From Agelas oroides (lineage: Eukaryota; Porifera; Demospongiae; Agelasida; Agelasidae), in the NCBI GenBank assembly GCA_949130485.1, contig OX422186.1, positions 11,430,771 through 11,494,770 on the forward strand: DNA of 64,000 nucleotides, written 5' to 3'. The translations under genes were made by a program, and so were the position numbers. Below are positions 61,287 through 64,000 of this stretch, in pieces (position 1 is the stretch's first letter; every line of letters begins with the position of its first letter). The notes under the pieces were generated by a model. It searched no databases and was not told the origin of the DNA. It saw nothing but the letters and a program-made list of their open reading frames with translations.

Positions 61287-63601
61287 TTAATAGTTGTAAC
61301 TAAATTCAGGCATTTTATCAAGCTGTTCAAGAATGTCAGTCATAGGTGGTCGGTCTTCAGGTTTAGTCTTTGTGCAATGAATTATGAGGGCATGCATTGA
61401 CAGCCACTTTCTTCGAACTTGGCGCAACATGTTGGAAAAATTGTCCGGATCAGGAAACTTTTGTGTGATGACCTCACACAGCAGTACTCCAAAGCTATAG
61501 ACATCTATCTTTGGTGTTTGTGGTGGAGGATGTGAAGTATGAGGCTGAGGAAAACCCTCCGGAGCCGTGTAGACCAAGGCGCCCACCCCTGGTGTAGTCG
61601 CCAACCGCAATAAATTTGCAGATCCAAAATCAGAAAGTTTGGCTTTCCAGACATTATTAGCAATTGCTTCCAGGAGAACATTTGCTGAGCTGACATCTCT
61701 GTGGATTATAGGCTCTCTTTGCTGGTGCAAGTAGTTGAGAGCTGAAGCAATGTCTCGAAATATCCGGGTCCTAGTGGTATTCCTAGAGCCTAAGTGCCGA
61801 TTTTCATATGCCTTGCGAAGACTCATGTCTAGTATCTCAGTGATGATCATGGGACCCCCTTCATCATCTAGCACTGCAGCAATGAAGAGTAGAAGGTTAG
61901 GGTGACGAACTTGTGCCATTGTGTCTACCTCTCTGTGTATGCGCTCCATTGTGTACGGCTGCAAGATTTCCTTGTAGACTCGCTTCACTGCCACCTTCTG
62001 ACTTCTGAACCTCCCTTCAGCAACATACCCCCAGCCACCTCTCCCAAGGATCTTGTGCTCTTGAACCTGAATATCTTTGCGGGACACTTTCCAGAACTCA
62101 ACTGTTTGGGACCCAGTGCAAGGCTGAGAACGTATTTCACTGAGCCTTTGCTGGAGAAGGACGACTTCAGAGGTCTTTGTCTCAAGTTGCTTCTGAAGAT
62201 CAGATAGCTGTTCATCTAGGTCTGAGCATCTGTGCCAGAGTTGTTCTTTCTCTTCCTCCAGTCTGGCATTCTCTTCTTGCAGCTTTTTGTTTTCCTCTGC
62301 TAAATCACTAGGTGTTGCAGGTTCACTTTGTGAAGATGATGATGAATGTCGATGATCCCTTATAACCCTTTTGTTTGTTGGTTTTGATCTAGAGAGGGTA
62401 AGTTTGAGAGGTTTTGGAGGTGGTGGAGGTTTCTGCGGTTTGGAAGATTTCGTGAGAGGTGCGGGTACTGTAGAAAAAGAGTTAATAACACCTCGAGGAG
62501 GGAGGCGTGAAAATGAGGCAGGGGTATTTGCAGTTTCAGACTCGGGAAGTTTGGGAGATTTCTTAAAATGGAAGAGAGGTTCGGGTACTGTGGAAGAAGA
62601 GTGGGTAACACCTCGAGGGGGGAGACGTGGTGATGAAGTAGGGCTATCAGACTCAGGAGGAGGGGGAGTTAGAATGTTGATGTTTCTGTATGAATGGGGA
62701 AGATCTTTGGCTGACTCTTGATGACTTGGGTATGACAGTGACTCGTTCTTCACTGGATCCAGAGACGGCTGTCGAAGGTTTAAATCTGCACCTTGTTTAG
62801 CTTCCTGGATGACAAGAAAGAGGGCGGGACTCTTGATCATAAGTTTGCATTAATGATTTGGCAATTTCAACTAGGTTCATTGGTGCAGTTTCCTGAGAAA
62901 TCTCACAGTGTTATTGAATGGTGAAGACTGATGCTTCTTAAACACAACAGTTTTATTTTACAACAAAACCAGACAACAAATCACAACATAGTTATATTGT
63001 CATGTTTGGTAAATTGGTAGTAACCCCCCACACAGGTAAATGTGTCTTTTAGAGCATAACTAGATTATTTACTAACTATTTCCCATAGAATAGATGACAT
63101 TACCTCTGATATAGGAAGCCAAGAATTCACATAGTCACAATCATCTGTATCTTCATGATATGCAGGCACAGAGTAGCTCTTCTGTGGGAGTGAAGGTTTG
63201 GGTAGAATACCGTGGGAGGGATCTTTCAAATTGTAGTAGTCCTCATCGTCCTGTGGTGACATTTCTCTTTCTAGAGTGGGAGGATCGTTCTTTGTGTTAT
63301 AGGGGCGAGGGTCTAGAATATTCTTTGATTGTTGAGCTCCCATGGTCAAAGGCTTTCCCAGATTGTAGTACACATGCTGAGTCGTAGTGGCAATTACTTC
63401 TTGTGGACAACTTTTTCTTCTGAGAGCTACATCTGATTCTAGAAAATCCTTCCTTTTGGGAGGGACAGGTGGTTCTGGTTCACAACTCTTATTTCTTCTG
63501 ACATTGGTATGGCAGACATCGGGTATGTAGTCATACTCATCCTCCTTGAACCCATGATGCTGGTCAGGTATTTCCTCGTAGTGCGCTCCCTGTTTTGATC
63601 T
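61287..63601 (-). CDS. TKL-type protein kinase with N-terminal tyrosine motifs (5' end outside window)
   Basis: Two exons are visible: 63601-63104 (166 codons, phase 0) and 62804-61287 (505 aa plus stop). The acceptor at 63602 shows that more exons lie upstream, beyond the window. Exon one holds tyrosine motifs HYEEIPD, DYDYIPD, VYYNLG, DYYNL and CDYVNSW, three of them of the YxN type bound by Grb2-like SH2 domains. The next exon has Pro/Ser-rich stretches, two copies of a SRLPPRGV motif, a coiled coil (about 190-240 of the exon) and a C-terminal kinase: ILGRGGWGYVAEG, VAVKRVY, IIHRDVSSANVLL, LSDFGSAN, APEGF, DVYSFGVLLCE. The active-site residues are present. Its catalytic-loop style is common in TKL kinases of sponges and cnidarians. 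Substrate unknown. Confidence 0.85.
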
Positions 63602-63671
63602 CTACATAATTGAGATCAATGTTATAATATAGTATACCGGACAAATAGTGGTAGTGGGCTAACCCAAAATA

Positions 63672-63980
63672 TAGTCTCGCGGGCCAGACTCTCACGTGCG
63701 GAGAGAGTCTGGTCAAATTCCCTTCATCGACTCGTGTCTAACACGCCAAGAATTTCTTGGCGTGTTAATTGACTTAGTGACGAATGGGGTGCGCGGTTGC
63801 CTTTTTTGGCATGTTGCTTATAGAGCATGGCACTTCAACGGAAGTCCTGCCTTTCAGAACACGTCCAATTTATGTTCACACCTGCTTCATTAGGCGCACT
63901 GCTGCTGAGTATGCAACACAAAAGCCTTATGGGAATTTGACCGGACTCTCCTTCGCGTGAGAGTCTGGCCTGCGAGACTA
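63672..63980. mobile_element. Foldback MITE, TAGTCTCGCGGGCC type
   Basis: Ends TAGTCTCGCGGGCCAGACTC and GAGTCTGGCCTGCGAGACTA, flanked by perfect 9 bp cccaaaata (63663-63671, 63981-63989). It lies in an intron or the 5' region of the TKL kinase gene. Confidence 0.88.
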
Positions 63981-64000
63981 CCCAAAATATATATGCATGA

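Overview
This window looks like nuclear DNA of a marine invertebrate, most likely a demosponge. Genes are intron-rich and closely packed on both strands. The chitin synthase carries C-terminal SAM domains, as metazoan type II enzymes do. One polytopic membrane protein belongs to a family I associate with large expansions in sponges. The assignment to sponge is inference; nothing here names the species.

Layout. 1-6562 is intergenic and dominated by transposons, including a 3.67 kb foldback element (2571-6241). 6563-13906 (+) is a receptor tyrosine kinase with an ALK/LTK-like glycine-rich ectodomain. 14829-22768 (+) is NFX1 (RING, NF-X1 zinc fingers, R3H). 23533-26646 (-) is a DTWD1-like tRNA aminocarboxypropyltransferase. 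27797-34747 (+) is the SPAK/OSR1 (STE20-type) kinase. 34908-39773 (-) is the polytopic membrane protein with a beta-helix-like ectodomain, whose reading frame is split by a TTAA-flanked element. 41859-43187 (-) is a histidine phosphatase, 43787-52811 (-) chitin synthase and 53049-57995 (-) TTC19. 58066-61181 (+) is a class I methyltransferase. 61287 to beyond 63601 (-) is a TKL-type kinase that starts outside the window. I built exon chains by hand from GT/AG sites and reading phase. Most genes close with consistent phase from start to stop.

Themes. Two kinases, a kinase-like signalling protein with tyrosine motifs and a transcription factor sit among housekeeping genes (tRNA modification, complex III assembly, phosphatase), with no sign of operons. 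Two gene pairs converge within about 100-160 bp, and one pair (TTC19 and methyltransferase) is head to head with about 70 bp between start codons.

The most unusual signals are non-coding. (1) Nearly every long GT/CA microsatellite abuts a splice site, with GT at donors and CA at acceptors on the sense strand, and some introns carry both complementary tracts. (2) A 716 bp foldback element sits in a TTAA target inside a coding exon, where its ends create GT...AG borders that would restore the frame exactly. (3) A large family of foldback elements starts with TAGYCTCG and carries perfect 9 bp target duplications; one has copied an exon-intron junction of the neighbouring DTWD1 gene.
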